From the NCBI RefSeq assembly GCF_004570865.1, contig NZ_SPQS01000008.1:62001-126000 (forward strand): a DNA stretch of 64,000 nt, given 5' to 3'. The DNA comes from Bradyrhizobium frederickii. GTDB taxonomy: Bacteria > Pseudomonadota > Alphaproteobacteria > Rhizobiales > Xanthobacteraceae. This document shows positions 9,017 through 19,028 of the stretch, piece after piece. The notes under the pieces are model-generated. The model did not search any database, was not told where the DNA came from, and saw only the letters and a list, made by a program, of their open reading frames with translations. Numbering within the stretch: position 1 is the first letter of the stretch; each line of letters opens with the position of its first letter. The translations under genes were made by a program, and so were the position numbers.

Positions 9017-11923
9017 TCAGCTCTTCTTCCGTTGCCCACGCTCGGTCGGCGGTTCGCCACCCTCGGCCGCAGGCGGGGAGGCGGCCGGCTTGTCGCCGCC
9101 GCCGCCGCCGCCGCCCTTGCGTGCGGAATCCTTGATGCCCTGCATGTCGCGCGCCTCGCGGATCAGGCCCGGCATTTTCGAAAGACTGCCGCCCTCGACG
9201 CCGATGTCGGCCAGGATCGAGTCGATCAAGGGCGCCTGAACCCGATAGCGCAGCGCGGAATCGATGACCTCGTCGGTGGCGCTGCGGCCGCCATTGCCGT
9301 TTCCGTGGCCGTTGAGGCCGTCGACCTGGAGGATGCGGATGCCCTCGATCTTCTCCATCGGCTTGACGCTTTCGCGTACGATGCCCTCGATCCGGTCGAG
9401 CAGTTTTCTGCGGAACAGAGAGTAGCGCGCCTGGTCGGTGAGCACGTTCTCGGCCTCGTTGAGCATCCGCTGCGCCTCGGCTTCGACGGCCGCGCGCACG
9501 CGCTCGGCCTCCGCGGCGATGCGGGTCTCCTCGGCCTGCTTCTCGGCGAGCAGCACCTCGACGGTCTTGCGGCGTTTTGCGATTTCGCTCTCGCGGGCGG
9601 TAATGACGCGCTCGGTCGCTTCCGTCGCCCGCATCCGCGCCTCCTCGGCCATGGCCTTGGCTGCGGATTCTTCCAGCGACTTCTGGTGGATGGCGATCGC
9701 CTTCTCCATCAGGACCGTCTCGACCTCCTTTTCGCGGTTGACCTCGAGCTTGCGCAGCTCGCGCTCGCGACCGACGCGAGCCTCGTCGAGGCCGCGGTCG
9801 GACGCGATGCGGGCGCGCTCGACCTCTTCGCGGGAGGCGATCTCGGCCTCCTGCAGCGACTGGACGCGGGCGACCTCGAGCTGCTCGATGGCGCGGCGGC
9901 GCTCGAGGCGAGCGGCTTCCAGCGCCTGCTCGCGCGAGACGTCCGTGGTCTCGACCTCCTTGCGGGCAACGATCTCGGCCTGCCGGACCTGGCGGTCGGC
10001 ATCGATCCGCTCCGACTTCTTCGCGGAGAGCGCGATGACGCGGTCTTCGTCGGCAATCTCGATCGCCTTCTTCTGCTCGATGTTGAGCACCTCGCGCTTC
10101 TTGGACGAGTTGATGCGCTCGGCTTCGAGCGCGAGATCGACCGTAATGCGTTGGCGCTCGATGGCATCGCGCCGCTTCAGCTCGGCGGCCTCCAGCACGC
10201 CGGTGCGCTCGATTTCCAGCGAGCGCGTGTCGCGCTCGGCCTGGATGCGCTCGGCCGCGACGGCCTTCTCCTGGGCGATGCGCGCCGCCTCGATCGCCTC
10301 GCGAGAGGCGATGTCGGCTTCCTCGACGGCCCGGTTGCGGGCGATCTCCAGCGAGCGCACGCGCTCCTCCTGGGCGATGCGCGAGGCCTCGGTGGTCTCG
10401 CGCGCGGCGATGCCGGCGACTTCGAGGGCCTGGTTGCGCTCGATCTCCAGCTGCCGGGTATTCTGCTCGGCGGCGATGCGCTCGGCGGCGAGCGTCCGTT
10501 CGCGGGCGATGCGGGCGGCTTCGACGGCGCGCTGCGCCTCGATTTCGGCCTCCTGGATGGTCCGCACCTGGTGGATCTCCAGCGCGCGGGTACGCTCGTC
10601 GGAGGAGATGCGCTCGACGTTGACGATCAAGGTCTGGGCGATGCGTGCCTTTTCGGTGGCCTCGCGGGCGGCGATCTCGGCCTCGTCGACGGCACGGGTG
10701 CGTTCGATCTCGCGGCGCCTGGTCTCCTCCTCGTTGGCGATGCGGGCATCGGTGACGACGCGGTCCTGCTGGATGCGGGCTTTCTCGATCGCCTCGCGGG
10801 CCGCGATCTCGGCTTCCTCCACGGTGCGCATCCGCTCGATCTCGCGCTGGCGGACTTCGCGTTCCGACGCAATCCGCGTCGTATCGATCGCGCGCTGGTT
10901 GGCGATCCGGGTCTTCTCGATCTCCTCGCGCGCCAGCAGCTCCTTCTCCTCGATGGTGCGGGTGCGCTCGATCTCCTTCTGGCGAGTCTCGCGCTCGGAG
11001 GCGATTCGGGCCTCCGCGATCGCCTGCTCATTGGCGATCCGCGCACGTTCGATCGCCTCGCGCGCCGAGATGTGGGCCTGCTCGGCCTCGGTCTCGCGCA
11101 GCGCGCGCTCGCGGGCGACTTCCGTGCGCTGGAGTGCGCGGCGCATTTCGATGTCGCGTTCCTGCTCCAGCCGCGCGGTCTCGCTCTCGCGCTCGATGTC
11201 GAGCGCCTGACGTTCGGCCTCCAGATTGCGAGTGCGGATCTTGATCATCGAGTCCTGCTCGATGTCGTTGCGCAGCTTGCGCCGGGCCTCGATGTCCTCC
11301 ATCAAGCGGGTCAAGCCTTCGGCGTCGAACCGGTTCGAGGGGTTGAAGAATTCGAGGTCGGTCTGGTCGAGATCGGTGATGGCGACCGATTCCAGTTCGA
11401 GACCGTTCTGGGCGAGGGCTTCTGCCGCATTGGTCTTGACCCGCTCGACATAGTCGCCGCGCCGCTCATGCATCTCCTCCAGGGTCATTTCCGAAGCGAC
11501 CGAGCGGATCGCAGAGATGAACTTGCCGGCCAGCAGCGCGTGCAACTGCTCCGGTTCCATGGTGCGGCGGCCGAGCGTCGCGGCCGCGATCGAGACGGCT
11601 TCACGGGTCGCCCGGACGCGGACGTAGAAGTCGGCCTCGATGTCGACCCGCATGCGATCGCGGGTAATGACCGCATCCTGCTTGGAACGCACGATGCCCA
11701 TCGGCAGCACGTTCATGTTGACGGAGGTGTAGTCGTGGATGAAGGGCAGCACGAAGGCGCCACCGTTGATCACCACGCGCTCGCCGAGGAAGCCGGTCCG
11801 GACGAACGACACCTCCTTGGATGAGCGGTGGTAGAGCCAGTTGACGATGTAGACGCCGACTACGATGACGACGACTGCGACGATCAGCCAGAGGATGAGC
11901 TCGCCGACCAGGATCCCTGACAT
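9017..11923 (-). CDS. Flotillin/SPFH-domain membrane protein with a giant hendecad coiled coil
   Basis: 968 residues. A single N-terminal membrane segment (about residues 7-30) is followed by an SPFH/band 7 domain (about 40-200), then a charged coiled coil to about residue 880, a Gly-rich run and a Pro/Lys-rich tail. Residues 274-614 are built from eight end-to-end units of 44 residues (one of 33), i.e. multiples of 11. Bacterial flotillins organise membrane microdomains and are often under 600 residues, so this one is long. ATG at 11923 has a GGGAGAG site; the frame is open further upstream but would cover the TIM-barrel gene. The location inside a transport-catabolic operon is unusual. Confidence 0.9.
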   Translation of the reverse strand: MSGILVGELILWLIVAVVVIVVGVYIVNWLYHRSSKEVSFVRTGFLGERVVINGGAFVLPFIHDYTSVNMNVLPMGIVRSKQDAVITRDRMRVDIEADFYVRVRATREAVSIAAATLGRRTMEPEQLHALLAGKFISAIRSVASEMTLEEMHERRGDYVERVKTNAAEALAQNGLELESVAITDLDQTDLEFFNPSNRFDAEGLTRLMEDIEARRKLRNDIEQDSMIKIRTRNLEAERQALDIERESETARLEQERDIEMRRALQRTEVARERALRETEAEQAHISAREAIERARIANEQAIAEARIASERETRQKEIERTRTIEEKELLAREEIEKTRIANQRAIDTTRIASEREVRQREIERMRTVEEAEIAAREAIEKARIQQDRVVTDARIANEEETRRREIERTRAVDEAEIAAREATEKARIAQTLIVNVERISSDERTRALEIHQVRTIQEAEIEAQRAVEAARIARERTLAAERIAAEQNTRQLEIERNQALEVAGIAARETTEASRIAQEERVRSLEIARNRAVEEADIASREAIEAARIAQEKAVAAERIQAERDTRSLEIERTGVLEAAELKRRDAIERQRITVDLALEAERINSSKKREVLNIEQKKAIEIADEDRVIALSAKKSERIDADRQVRQAEIVARKEVETTDVSREQALEAARLERRRAIEQLEVARVQSLQEAEIASREEVERARIASDRGLDEARVGRERELRKLEVNREKEVETVLMEKAIAIHQKSLEESAAKAMAEEARMRATEATERVITARESEIAKRRKTVEVLLAEKQAEETRIAAEAERVRAAVEAEAQRMLNEAENVLTDQARYSLFRRKLLDRIEGIVRESVKPMEKIEGIRILQVDGLNGHGNGNGGRSATDEVIDSALRYRVQAPLIDSILADIGVEGGSLSKMPGLIREARDMQGIKDSARKGGGGGGGDKPAASPPAAEGGEPPTERGQRKKS
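10082..11104 (-). repeat. In-gene repeat: seven 132-bp units plus one 99-bp unit coding a hendecad coiled coil
   Basis: These units encode flotillin residues 274-614. Counting from the recurring IER.R start, units begin at residues 274, 318, 362, 406, 450, 494, 527 and 571; all are 44 residues except the one from 494, which is 33. The shared core reads roughly EAEIAAREAIEKARIA. Unit length is always a multiple of 11, the hendecad period, as expected for a right-handed or straight coiled coil grown by internal duplication. Confidence 0.85.
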
Positions 11924-11949
11924 GTTTCTCTCCCTCGATCGTTCCGGCG

Positions 11950-12783
11950 TTATCGCGCGCCGATCGCCTTGAATTTGCGTACCTGGTCCGTCAAGGCTCG
12001 CTCGACCGGCAGCCGCTCCATCGAAGAGGCGCCGTAGAAGCCGTGGCAGTAGCGGGTGTTCTTCATGATGAAATCGGCATCCGCGGGATCCGCGATCGGA
12101 CCGCCATGAGCGAGCACCAGGATATCGGGATTGACGCTGAGCGCGGCGGAGGCCCAGATGTCGATGCGCTCCGGGCAGTCCTTCAGCTTTGCTGCGGTCT
12201 GCGCCCCGATCGTGCCGCCGGTCGTGAGGCCGAGATGGCAGACGATGATATCGGCGCCGGCGATCGCCATCGCGGCGGCTTCCTTCTCGCTGAAGACGTA
12301 AGGCGTCGTCAGGAGGTCCTTCTCGCGCGCCTTGGCGATCATGTCGATCTCCAGCGCGTAGGACATGCCGGTCTCTTCGAGGTTGGCGCGGAAGACGCCG
12401 TCGATTAGACCGACTGTCGGAAAATTCTGCACGCCGGCAAAGCCGAGCATCTTTAACTGGTCTAGAAAGACGTCCATGTCGCGGAACGGGTCGGTGCCGT
12501 TGACGCCGGCGAGCACGGGCGTCTTGCTGACCACGGGCAGTACTTCGCCGGCCATCTCCAGCACGATGGCGTTGGCGTCGCCGTAAGCCATCAGCCCCGC
12601 CAGCGAGCCGCGACCGGCCATGCGATAGCGGCCGGAATTGTAGATGACGATGAGGTCGACGCCGCCGGCCTCCTCGCACTTGGCCGACAGGCCGGTGCCG
12701 GCGCCGCCGCCGACGATCGGCTCGCCGCGCCTCGCCATCTCGTGGAATCGTTTCAGGAGTGCAGCGCGTTCAAACCGGGCCAT
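11950..12783 (-). CDS. TIM-barrel protein, Tm-1 C-terminal domain-like (PEP hydrolase-like family)
   Basis: 277 residues. The N-terminal [20 protein letters not shown], the [18 protein letters not shown] segment and [19 protein letters not shown] identify the TIM-barrel family (PF09370) that forms the C-terminal half of plant Tm-1 and occurs in bacteria beside UPF0261. The enzymatic activity is not established; annotations call it phosphoenolpyruvate hydrolase-like. It begins three bases after the LivF-Tm-1N fusion gene, so together the two genes rebuild the whole Tm-1 architecture. ATG at 12783 has a GAGGTGA site. Confidence 0.87.
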   Translation of the reverse strand: MARFERAALLKRFHEMARRGEPIVGGGAGTGLSAKCEEAGGVDLIVIYNSGRYRMAGRGSLAGLMAYGDANAIVLEMAGEVLPVVSKTPVLAGVNGTDPFRDMDVFLDQLKMLGFAGVQNFPTVGLIDGVFRANLEETGMSYALEIDMIAKAREKDLLTTPYVFSEKEAAAMAIAGADIIVCHLGLTTGGTIGAQTAAKLKDCPERIDIWASAALSVNPDILVLAHGGPIADPADADFIMKNTRYCHGFYGASSMERLPVERALTDQVRKFKAIGAR

Positions 12784-12786
12784 CGG

Positions 12787-15003
12787 TCACCTCGCTAGTC
12801 TCCGCCGCGCCCCGGTGCGGCCGAACAGGGTTCGGAATGCACTGACGATGGCGGCGGCGAAATCGGGATCGTTGATGTTCTTGGGGATGCGGATGAGCCG
12901 GCGGCTGCTGGTCTGCCGCACATCGCGCTCCAGCGCGCGGAACAGGGCGGCGTCGGCGTCCGGATCCCAGAATGGCTGGCCCCGCGCGTCGAGTGCGGAG
13001 ACGCCGCCCTCGGGCAGGAAGAAGCGCACCGGCCCATCCATCTGGTTGAGCCGCTCGGCGATCCAGCGGCCCATGCGCTCATTCTCTTCGACAGTCGTCC
13101 GCATCAGCGTTACCTGCGGGTTATGGACGTGGAATTTGCGGCCGCGATACCGCTCCGGGATGGTGTCGGGCGCGCCGAAATTGACCATGTCGAGCGCGCC
13201 GACCGAGCCGACATAGGGCAGGCGGGTGCGGACGATCGCGCCGAAGCGATCCTCGGTGGCGGGAAACACGCCGCCCATCAGCAAGTCGCAGATTTCGGTT
13301 GTCGTAATATCGATGACACCCGCGAGCTGGCCGGATTCGACGAGCTTCTCCATCGAGCGGCCGCCGACGCCCGTGGCGTGGAAGACGAGACATTCGAAGT
13401 CCTCGCCCAGATCTGCGGCGATCTTCTGGACCGCCGGGGTCGTCACGCCGAACATGGTGATGCCGACCGCAGGCAGTCCTTCGCTGGTGGCGCGCTGCCT
13501 GGCCTCGCGCTGATCGAGGCGTGCCTTAACCATGCCTGCGATCGCATTGGCGCCGTTCGACAGCACTGCACGCGAGATCGAGTTCAGTCCCTGAATGTCG
13601 GTGACCGAGTGCATCATGGTGATGTCGGCGGGGCCGACATAGGGCCCGACATCGCCAGAGGCGACGGATGATATGATCAGTTTGGGCACGCCGACCGGCA
13701 GGGTGCGCATGCCCGGGGCAACCAGCGAGGCCGCGCCCGAGCCGCCGGCGGAGATCACGCCGGCGACATTGCCCTGGCGCCGCAGCCAGCTGGCGAACGC
13801 GTCCGCCATCGCCGTCACGGCCGCGCCGCGGTCGGCGCCGAACACCGCAGCCCCGCCGCGGCCGTGGTTCAGCGCGATCTCCTGCGCCGAGACATCGCAG
13901 CTGGAGTGCTTGCCGCTGGTGGAGACGTCGACCAGCCGGGTGCGCAGGCCGCTTTCGGCGATGATATCGCGGATGAAGCGGAGTTCCGTCCCCTTGGTGT
14001 CGAGCGTGCCGACGACCAGCACGACCGGCGGCCCTGACGACTGGGACGTCACCGGCTCGCGCTTGCGCCGTGCCGTCTCGTCGAGGCGCGATATTTGCGT
14101 CGAAAGCGTGCGTGCCGCCGCTTCGATCCGTGCGATCGGCGCGGGTTGGGACCAGCGTGTCGGCGGTGTCGGGTTGGAGATGTAGATCCGGATCGGGCCG
14201 CTCGGTCGGGTGGCCTGCGGCGCCGACTTCGCCTCGGAGCCCGGAGCCGGCACGTCGAGATCCGGCGTAAGCTCGGCATGCAAGCCGACGCCGAGCAGCC
14301 GCTGCTGCAACTCGCGGTCGGCGGCGAGCCGCGCCGAGTCGATGATGCGGTTGATGCGGCCGTTGACCATGATCGCGACATTGCGCGAGATCGCGGTCGC
14401 CACGCCGATGTTCTGCTCGATCAGGAGCACGGACATGTCGCCGTCCTCACCCAACCGCAGCAGCATCTCCTCGACCTGTGCGACGATGACGGGCGCGAGT
14501 CCTTCGGTCGGTTCGTCCATGACCAGCAGTTGCGGGTTGGTCAGCAGCGCGCGCGCGATCGCCAGCATCTGCTGCTCGCCGCCGGAGAGCTGGCCGCCGC
14601 CATGGTCCTTGCGCTCGGCGAGGCGCGGAAAGGTGTCGTAGATGCGCTCGACGGTCCAGGCACCGGACCGCATCCCGCCGGCAAGTCGGAGATGCTCGTC
14701 CACGCTGAGCGAGCGCCAGAGCCGGCGGCCCTGCGGCACATAGCCGACGCCGAGGCGCGCGATGTGAGCCGGCGGCCGCCGCGTGATGTCCTCGCCGCGG
14801 ACCCGGATCGAGCCGCCGCTGACCGGTACGAGGCCCATGATGGCCTTGCACAGCGTGGTCTTGCCCATGCCGTTGCGGCCGACGACGGAGAACACGCCGC
14901 TCTCCAGCGTGAGATCGACGCCCTGGAGCGCATGCGAATGGCCGTAATAGACGTCGAGGCCGCGGACCTCGAGCGCAACGGTAGCGCGGCGGGCCTCATT
15001 CAT
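12787..15003 (-). CDS. LivF-type ABC ATPase fused to a Tm-1-like (UPF0261) ATP-binding domain
   Basis: 738 residues in two parts. Residues 1-245 are a complete LivF-like ATPase: Walker [10 protein letters not shown] (42-50), signature LSGGEQQM (139-146), Walker [12 protein letters not shown] (159-169) and H-loop region LLIEQN. A linker (about 246-325) leads to a UPF0261/Tm-1 N-terminal domain starting [17 protein letters not shown] (327-343) and reaching the C-terminus. LivF proteins are normally about 240 residues, so the extra 490 residues are a true fusion in one open frame. It overlaps the LivG gene by eight bases. The Tm-1 domain may couple transport to metabolism of the imported compound. 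Confidence 0.88.
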   Translation of the reverse strand: MNEARRATVALEVRGLDVYYGHSHALQGVDLTLESGVFSVVGRNGMGKTTLCKAIMGLVPVSGGSIRVRGEDITRRPPAHIARLGVGYVPQGRRLWRSLSVDEHLRLAGGMRSGAWTVERIYDTFPRLAERKDHGGGQLSGGEQQMLAIARALLTNPQLLVMDEPTEGLAPVIVAQVEEMLLRLGEDGDMSVLLIEQNIGVATAISRNVAIMVNGRINRIIDSARLAADRELQQRLLGVGLHAELTPDLDVPAPGSEAKSAPQATRPSGPIRIYISNPTPPTRWSQPAPIARIEAAARTLSTQISRLDETARRKREPVTSQSSGPPVVLVVGTLDTKGTELRFIRDIIAESGLRTRLVDVSTSGKHSSCDVSAQEIALNHGRGGAAVFGADRGAAVTAMADAFASWLRRQGNVAGVISAGGSGAASLVAPGMRTLPVGVPKLIISSVASGDVGPYVGPADITMMHSVTDIQGLNSISRAVLSNGANAIAGMVKARLDQREARQRATSEGLPAVGITMFGVTTPAVQKIAADLGEDFECLVFHATGVGGRSMEKLVESGQLAGVIDITTTEICDLLMGGVFPATEDRFGAIVRTRLPYVGSVGALDMVNFGAPDTIPERYRGRKFHVHNPQVTLMRTTVEENERMGRWIAERLNQMDGPVRFFLPEGGVSALDARGQPFWDPDADAALFRALERDVRQTSSRRLIRIPKNINDPDFAAAIVSAFRTLFGRTGARRRLAR

Positions 15004-15778
15004 GGCCGCCTCCGAGATATAGCTCCTGCACTTCAGGATCGGACTGTATCTCTTCCGGCAGGCCTTCCTTGAAGATGCGGCCGTTGTGCATCATCGTCAC
15101 GCTCTCGACGACGCGCAGCGCCACGTCCATGTCGTGCTCGATGATGATGTAGCCGATATGGGCCGGCAGCGAGGTCAGGATCTCGATCAGCTCGGCGCGC
15201 TCGGTCGGCGAGAGGCCTGCGGCCGGCTCGTCGAACAGCACGAAGCGCGGGGCGCCGGCGAGCGCCAGTGCGATCTCGAGCTGGCGCTGCTGCCCGTGCG
15301 CGAGCTCGGCGACGCGCTGGTCCTTGACCGCAGTCAGATGCACGGCCTGCACCAGATTGTCGGCGGCGTGCATCAGCGCGTCGTTCGGGCCGGGGCGCAG
15401 GAACGAGAACCGTCCGCGCGAGACGCCGCGGCAGGCGAGGTAGACGTTGTCCTGCACGGTGAGGCCGGGAAACAGCGCTGAAATCTGATAGGTGCGCCGC
15501 AGCCCCCGGCGGATGCGCTCGTAGGGCGGGAAATGCGTGACGTCTTCGCCGAAGAAGCGGATCGTGCCTGATGTCGGCGGGAAGTCGCCGGTGATGCAGT
15601 TGAACAGCGTGGTCTTGCCGGCACCGTTGGAGCCGAGCACCGCGCGGCGTTCGCCGGGACGCACGGTGATGGTGACGTCGGTCAAGGCCGCCAGCGCCCC
15701 GAATAGCCGCGTCACGCCGCGCAGTTCCAGCGCTGCGCCGGCGCCGACAGCGGAGAGGCGCTGGGCGACGCTATCCAT
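14996..15778 (-). CDS. LivG-type ABC transporter ATP-binding protein
   Basis: 260 residues from MDSVAQRL. Walker A is [13 protein letters not shown] and the family segment [20 protein letters not shown] follows. Walker B is [12 protein letters not shown] and the H-loop segment is [11 protein letters not shown]. The signature motif is degenerate: LAHGQQRQ in place of LSGGQ, which is common in LivG. The start at 15778 overlaps the LivM stop by eight bases (ATGGATAG pattern); an in-frame start 36 bases upstream is possible but less likely. It powers uptake together with the fused LivF. Confidence 0.9.
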   Translation of the reverse strand: MDSVAQRLSAVGAGAALELRGVTRLFGALAALTDVTITVRPGERRAVLGSNGAGKTTLFNCITGDFPPTSGTIRFFGEDVTHFPPYERIRRGLRRTYQISALFPGLTVQDNVYLACRGVSRGRFSFLRPGPNDALMHAADNLVQAVHLTAVKDQRVAELAHGQQRQLEIALALAGAPRFVLFDEPAAGLSPTERAELIEILTSLPAHIGYIIIEHDMDVALRVVESVTMMHNGRIFKEGLPEEIQSDPEVQELYLGGGHE

Positions 15779-16859
15779 GGCCGCGCCCTCCGCCTTGGCG
15801 GTTCGCCTCGCCAAGCTGGCTCTGGCGCCAGCGCTGCCAGAGGCCGATCACGCCGTCCGACGACCAGAACACGATGGCGAGGAAGCCGAGGCCGATCAAC
15901 AGGCGGAAACGGTTGCCGTCGAGCCCGATCTTGACGAGGAAGTCGAGCGCGAAGGTGCGCAGCAGCACGAAGACCAGCGCGCCGATATAGGGACCGACCG
16001 GGCGGGTGATGCCGCCGACGACGGCGATGATGAGGATGTCGATGCAGGCGCCGACGCTGACCGAGCCGGGCGAGATCTGGCGGTAGTTCCAGACCTGGAG
16101 CACACCTGCAAGGCCCGCGATGAAGGACGCCACCGCATAGGCCGCGACGCGGTGGGCATTGACGTTGAAGCCCAGCGCGGACATGCGGCGCGGATTGTCG
16201 CGCACGCCCTGGAGGGCGAGACCGAATGGCGCACGGGAAATGTAGTCGACGGCAAAATAGCAGAGCCCGGCTGTCGCAAGCACGACATAGTAGAAGGGAA
16301 TGTCCGCCCGCCAGTCGACACCCCAGAAACGCGGCGTCGAGACGTTGTTGATGCCGGTGTGGCCGTTGAAGATCGCCCAGTTCTGGTTGGTGAAGTAGTA
16401 GAACGCGGCGCCGATCGCCAGCGTGATCATGATGGTGTAGATGCCCTCGGTGCGCACCGCCAGCGCGCCGCCGAGCGTGCCGAACATGACTGCGAGCGTC
16501 AGCGCCATCGGCACCGCCAGCCACCACGGCCAGCCGAGGCTGATATTGGCGTTGCCGCTGACACCGAACACCGCGACCATGTAAGCGCAAAAGCCCGCGA
16601 TGCTGAGCTGCATCAGGCTGACCATGCCGCCATATCCGGCCAGGAACATCAGGCTGAGCGCGACGGTGCCGAGGATCAAGGTGGTCGCAAAGATCTCGAT
16701 CAGGAAGAAGCCGTTGGCGATCAGCGGCATGATCAGCAGGATGGCCGCCACGATCCAGGCCGCGGGATTGTTGATATCGGGCCAGCCGCGCGCAGCCGGT
16801 CGTTCCACCGTTGACGCGGGCCTGTGAACCTGAACGCTGACGTCGTGAGTGACGGACAT
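15771..16859 (-). CDS. LivM-type ABC transporter permease
   Basis: 362 residues, hydrophobic, about ten predicted membrane segments. The family segments AGYGGMVSLMQLSIAGFCAY (about 73-92) and VGGITRPVGPYIGALVF in the cytoplasmic coupling region are typical of the branched-chain amino acid permease family (HAAT). Members carry amino acids, amides, urea and aromatic acids, so the name does not fix the substrate. It begins one base after the LivH stop and overlaps LivG. Confidence 0.9.
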   Translation of the reverse strand: MSVTHDVSVQVHRPASTVERPAARGWPDINNPAAWIVAAILLIMPLIANGFFLIEIFATTLILGTVALSLMFLAGYGGMVSLMQLSIAGFCAYMVAVFGVSGNANISLGWPWWLAVPMALTLAVMFGTLGGALAVRTEGIYTIMITLAIGAAFYYFTNQNWAIFNGHTGINNVSTPRFWGVDWRADIPFYYVVLATAGLCYFAVDYISRAPFGLALQGVRDNPRRMSALGFNVNAHRVAAYAVASFIAGLAGVLQVWNYRQISPGSVSVGACIDILIIAVVGGITRPVGPYIGALVFVLLRTFALDFLVKIGLDGNRFRLLIGLGFLAIVFWSSDGVIGLWQRWRQSQLGEANRQGGGRGHG

Positions 16860-16860
16860 C

Positions 16861-17871
16861 TCAGCGCCTCGCCAGCAGGCCCTGCGGCCGAAGCGCCAGC
16901 ACCAGCACCATGATCAGGAAGGTCACGACGATGGCGTAGGTGGGGATGTAGACCGAGCCGAGCTGCTCGGCGAGGCCGATGATCAGCGCGCCGAGCGCGG
17001 CGCCGGGAATCGAGCCCATGCCACCAACGATCACGACGACGAGCGAGGCGAGCAGGAAGCGGATGTCCTCGCCGGGCGAGAGCGACTGGAAAGTGCCGCC
17101 GACCACGCCGGCGATGCCGGCAAGCCCGGCGCCGAGTGCAAAGACGAGCACGAAGACGACCTGGATGCGGACGCCGGTCGCGGCGAGGATGTCGCGGTCG
17201 TCGACGCCGGCGCGGATGATCATGCCGATCCGGGTGCGGTTGAGCGCGAGCCACATCGCGATGCCGATGGCGACGGAGGCCAGGAAGATCACGAGCCGGA
17301 CCAGCGGATAGCGCAGGTAGACCGGCTCCCCCGAGGATTTCACCGCGGTGAGCAGCGGCAGCTCGATCGGGCCGATCAGCCAGTTCGGGGTCTGGATCTG
17401 GTAGAAGTCGCCGCCGCAGGCCCACAGCATCAGATCAGCGAACACGATCGAGAGCCCGATCGTCACCATGGTCTGGCGCAGATCCTGGCCCTCCATGCGG
17501 CGGAACACGAGAACCTGGAGTAGCACGCCGACCAGCGCGGTCAGGACGAAGGCGACGATGAACGACAGGACCCAGGAGCCGGTGGAGGCGCTGATAGCGT
17601 AGCCGACATAGCCGCCGAACAAATAGAGCGAGCCGTGCGCGAGGTTGACGTTGCGCATCAGGCCGAAGATCAGCGTGAAGCCGCTGGCGACGAGGAAATA
17701 CAGACCTCCCAGCGTGATGCCGTTGAAGACCGCGTTGAGGAACACCCGCTTGCGGCCGACGGCCTCTTCGAGGCCCGGCGGCCACACGGCGAAGATCAGC
17801 CACAGTGCCACCGCGACCGCGATGATGACGATCAATGCCCAGGCGGGATGGCGCTCGATGAAGCGGGTCAT
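16861..17871 (-). CDS. LivH-type ABC transporter permease
   Basis: 336 residues with about eight membrane segments and the LivH signatures GITLGGLYFLVASGFTLIFG (about 50-69), VNLAHGSLYLFGGYVGY, and VVVIVGGMGSIPGAALGALI near the C-terminus. It pairs with the LivM gene one base downstream. The upstream 201 bases to the AraC gene contain a palindrome, so a second promoter there cannot be excluded. Confidence 0.9.
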   Translation of the reverse strand: MTRFIERHPAWALIVIIAVAVALWLIFAVWPPGLEEAVGRKRVFLNAVFNGITLGGLYFLVASGFTLIFGLMRNVNLAHGSLYLFGGYVGYAISASTGSWVLSFIVAFVLTALVGVLLQVLVFRRMEGQDLRQTMVTIGLSIVFADLMLWACGGDFYQIQTPNWLIGPIELPLLTAVKSSGEPVYLRYPLVRLVIFLASVAIGIAMWLALNRTRIGMIIRAGVDDRDILAATGVRIQVVFVLVFALGAGLAGIAGVVGGTFQSLSPGEDIRFLLASLVVVIVGGMGSIPGAALGALIIGLAEQLGSVYIPTYAIVVTFLIMVLVLALRPQGLLARR

Positions 17872-17901
17872 GATCGCCGCTCCGTCTCCACGTCAATCCG
17901 A

Positions 17902-17927
17902 CCCTCTCCCTGCAAGCGAGGTGAGGG
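17902..17927. repeat. GC-rich palindrome upstream of the LivH gene
   Basis: The sequence CCCTCTCCCTGC-AA-GCGAGGTGAGGG can fold into an imperfect hairpin and resembles the element at 8506-8534. It sits in the 201-base gap between the AraC and LivH genes. It is likely a dispersed REP-like element rather than a terminator, since no U-rich tail follows. Confidence 0.5.
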
Positions 17928-18072
17928 GGCGCGCAGACCGTCACCGGCTGCAAGCCCTGCCATGTACGTGTGCTCCCTGTCGACCGCGATCCTCTTGTCG
18001 GGACCGCGTTCCGCACATCCTAATGGGGCTGACGGGGGCGCATTTGATCGTGAGTATCTTTTCGCGCGCCCG

Positions 18073-18900
18073 TCAGGCGCGCAAAACCTTGGCGGCGCGG
18101 CGATAATCGGTCGGGGCCATCCCGACATTGGCGGCGAAAAAACGCGTGAAACCGCTTTGCGAGGAGAAGCCGAGATCGAAGCCGATATCGGCGATCGGCG
18201 CCTCGCTCGCCACCAGTGCCTCCAGCGCCTGCTCCATCATCAGCGTGTTGAGATAGAGGTGCGGCGTGACGCCGGTCTGGGTGCGGAACAGCCGGTAGAA
18301 ATGCGGTCGCGACAGGCCGGATTCGCGCGCGATGGTGTCGAGCTCGATCTCGGCGCCCGGACTTTCCGACATCATCTTGATGCACTTGCGCACGCGAAAA
18401 TCGGTGACGGAGCCGTTCGCGCGCGGATCGCGCGCGGTCTCCGCCTGTTGCCAGCTCTCGTCGTAGCAGATGTCGATCAGCCTTCTCAGCTCGCCATCGA
18501 GGCTATTGAGCGAGGGTGCGCCGCACACGAGGGCGGCTGCGTGCCTGATATGCTTGTCCAGCGCGACCGACCTCGTGAACTGGGTGCGGCCGAAGCGCAA
18601 CCGGTCTGTGCCGGGCGCGTCGGGGGCAAACCACTCGGCATTGACGTAGAGCACGAAGAAAACGGCGCCGCCTTCGAGGTCGGACGGCAGAAAATTATGC
18701 GGTTCCCATGGATTGACCGCGACGACGGAACCTTCGGTGAGATCGTAACGTCCGTCGCTGACATCGATGCATGCGGGACGCCCCCCGACATGGAAGATCA
18801 AATGACCTTCACGATGCGCGTGGATGTTGAAAGGGCGGTTCAACTGATAGACCGTCGCCCGGCCGAAGCGGCCGTGGAAGACGGCGAGCGCCCGGCTCAT
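18073..18900 (-). CDS. AraC-family transcriptional regulator
   Basis: 275 residues. An N-terminal cupin-like sensor domain (about 1-150, with FNIHAHREGHLIFHVGG) precedes the C-terminal double helix-turn-helix (about 175-275: LDTIARESGLSRPHFYRLFR and IADIGFDLGFSSQSGFTRFF). It lies between the binding-protein gene and the permease genes in the same direction, which makes it the best candidate for local control of the operon, probably in response to the transported compound. ATG at 18900 is preceded by GGGAGGG. Confidence 0.88.
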   Translation of the reverse strand: MSRALAVFHGRFGRATVYQLNRPFNIHAHREGHLIFHVGGRPACIDVSDGRYDLTEGSVVAVNPWEPHNFLPSDLEGGAVFFVLYVNAEWFAPDAPGTDRLRFGRTQFTRSVALDKHIRHAAALVCGAPSLNSLDGELRRLIDICYDESWQQAETARDPRANGSVTDFRVRKCIKMMSESPGAEIELDTIARESGLSRPHFYRLFRTQTGVTPHLYLNTLMMEQALEALVASEAPIADIGFDLGFSSQSGFTRFFAANVGMAPTDYRRAAKVLRA

Positions 18901-19028
18901 GCCTTCCCTCCCAGAAGCTCTTCTTTTTTTCGATAGCGTTCAACAACCGGGGAGAGAATGCAAGTGCGCACGCGTCGCGCCCCTTACAAATCTCTCCCCG
19001 GTCAGTCATCGCCCGCAACGGGACTACG

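Noticed and set aside
10082-11104. CRISPR-like or satellite array
   Set aside because: The units are 132 bp, directly adjacent, in frame and protein-coding, with no spacers.
8915-11824. A 969-residue plus-strand open frame opposite the flotillin gene
   Set aside because: It is the antisense shadow of the hendecad repeats, with a Leu/Arg/Asp-rich composition and no family signature. The minus strand carries the SPFH domain and a good ribosome site.
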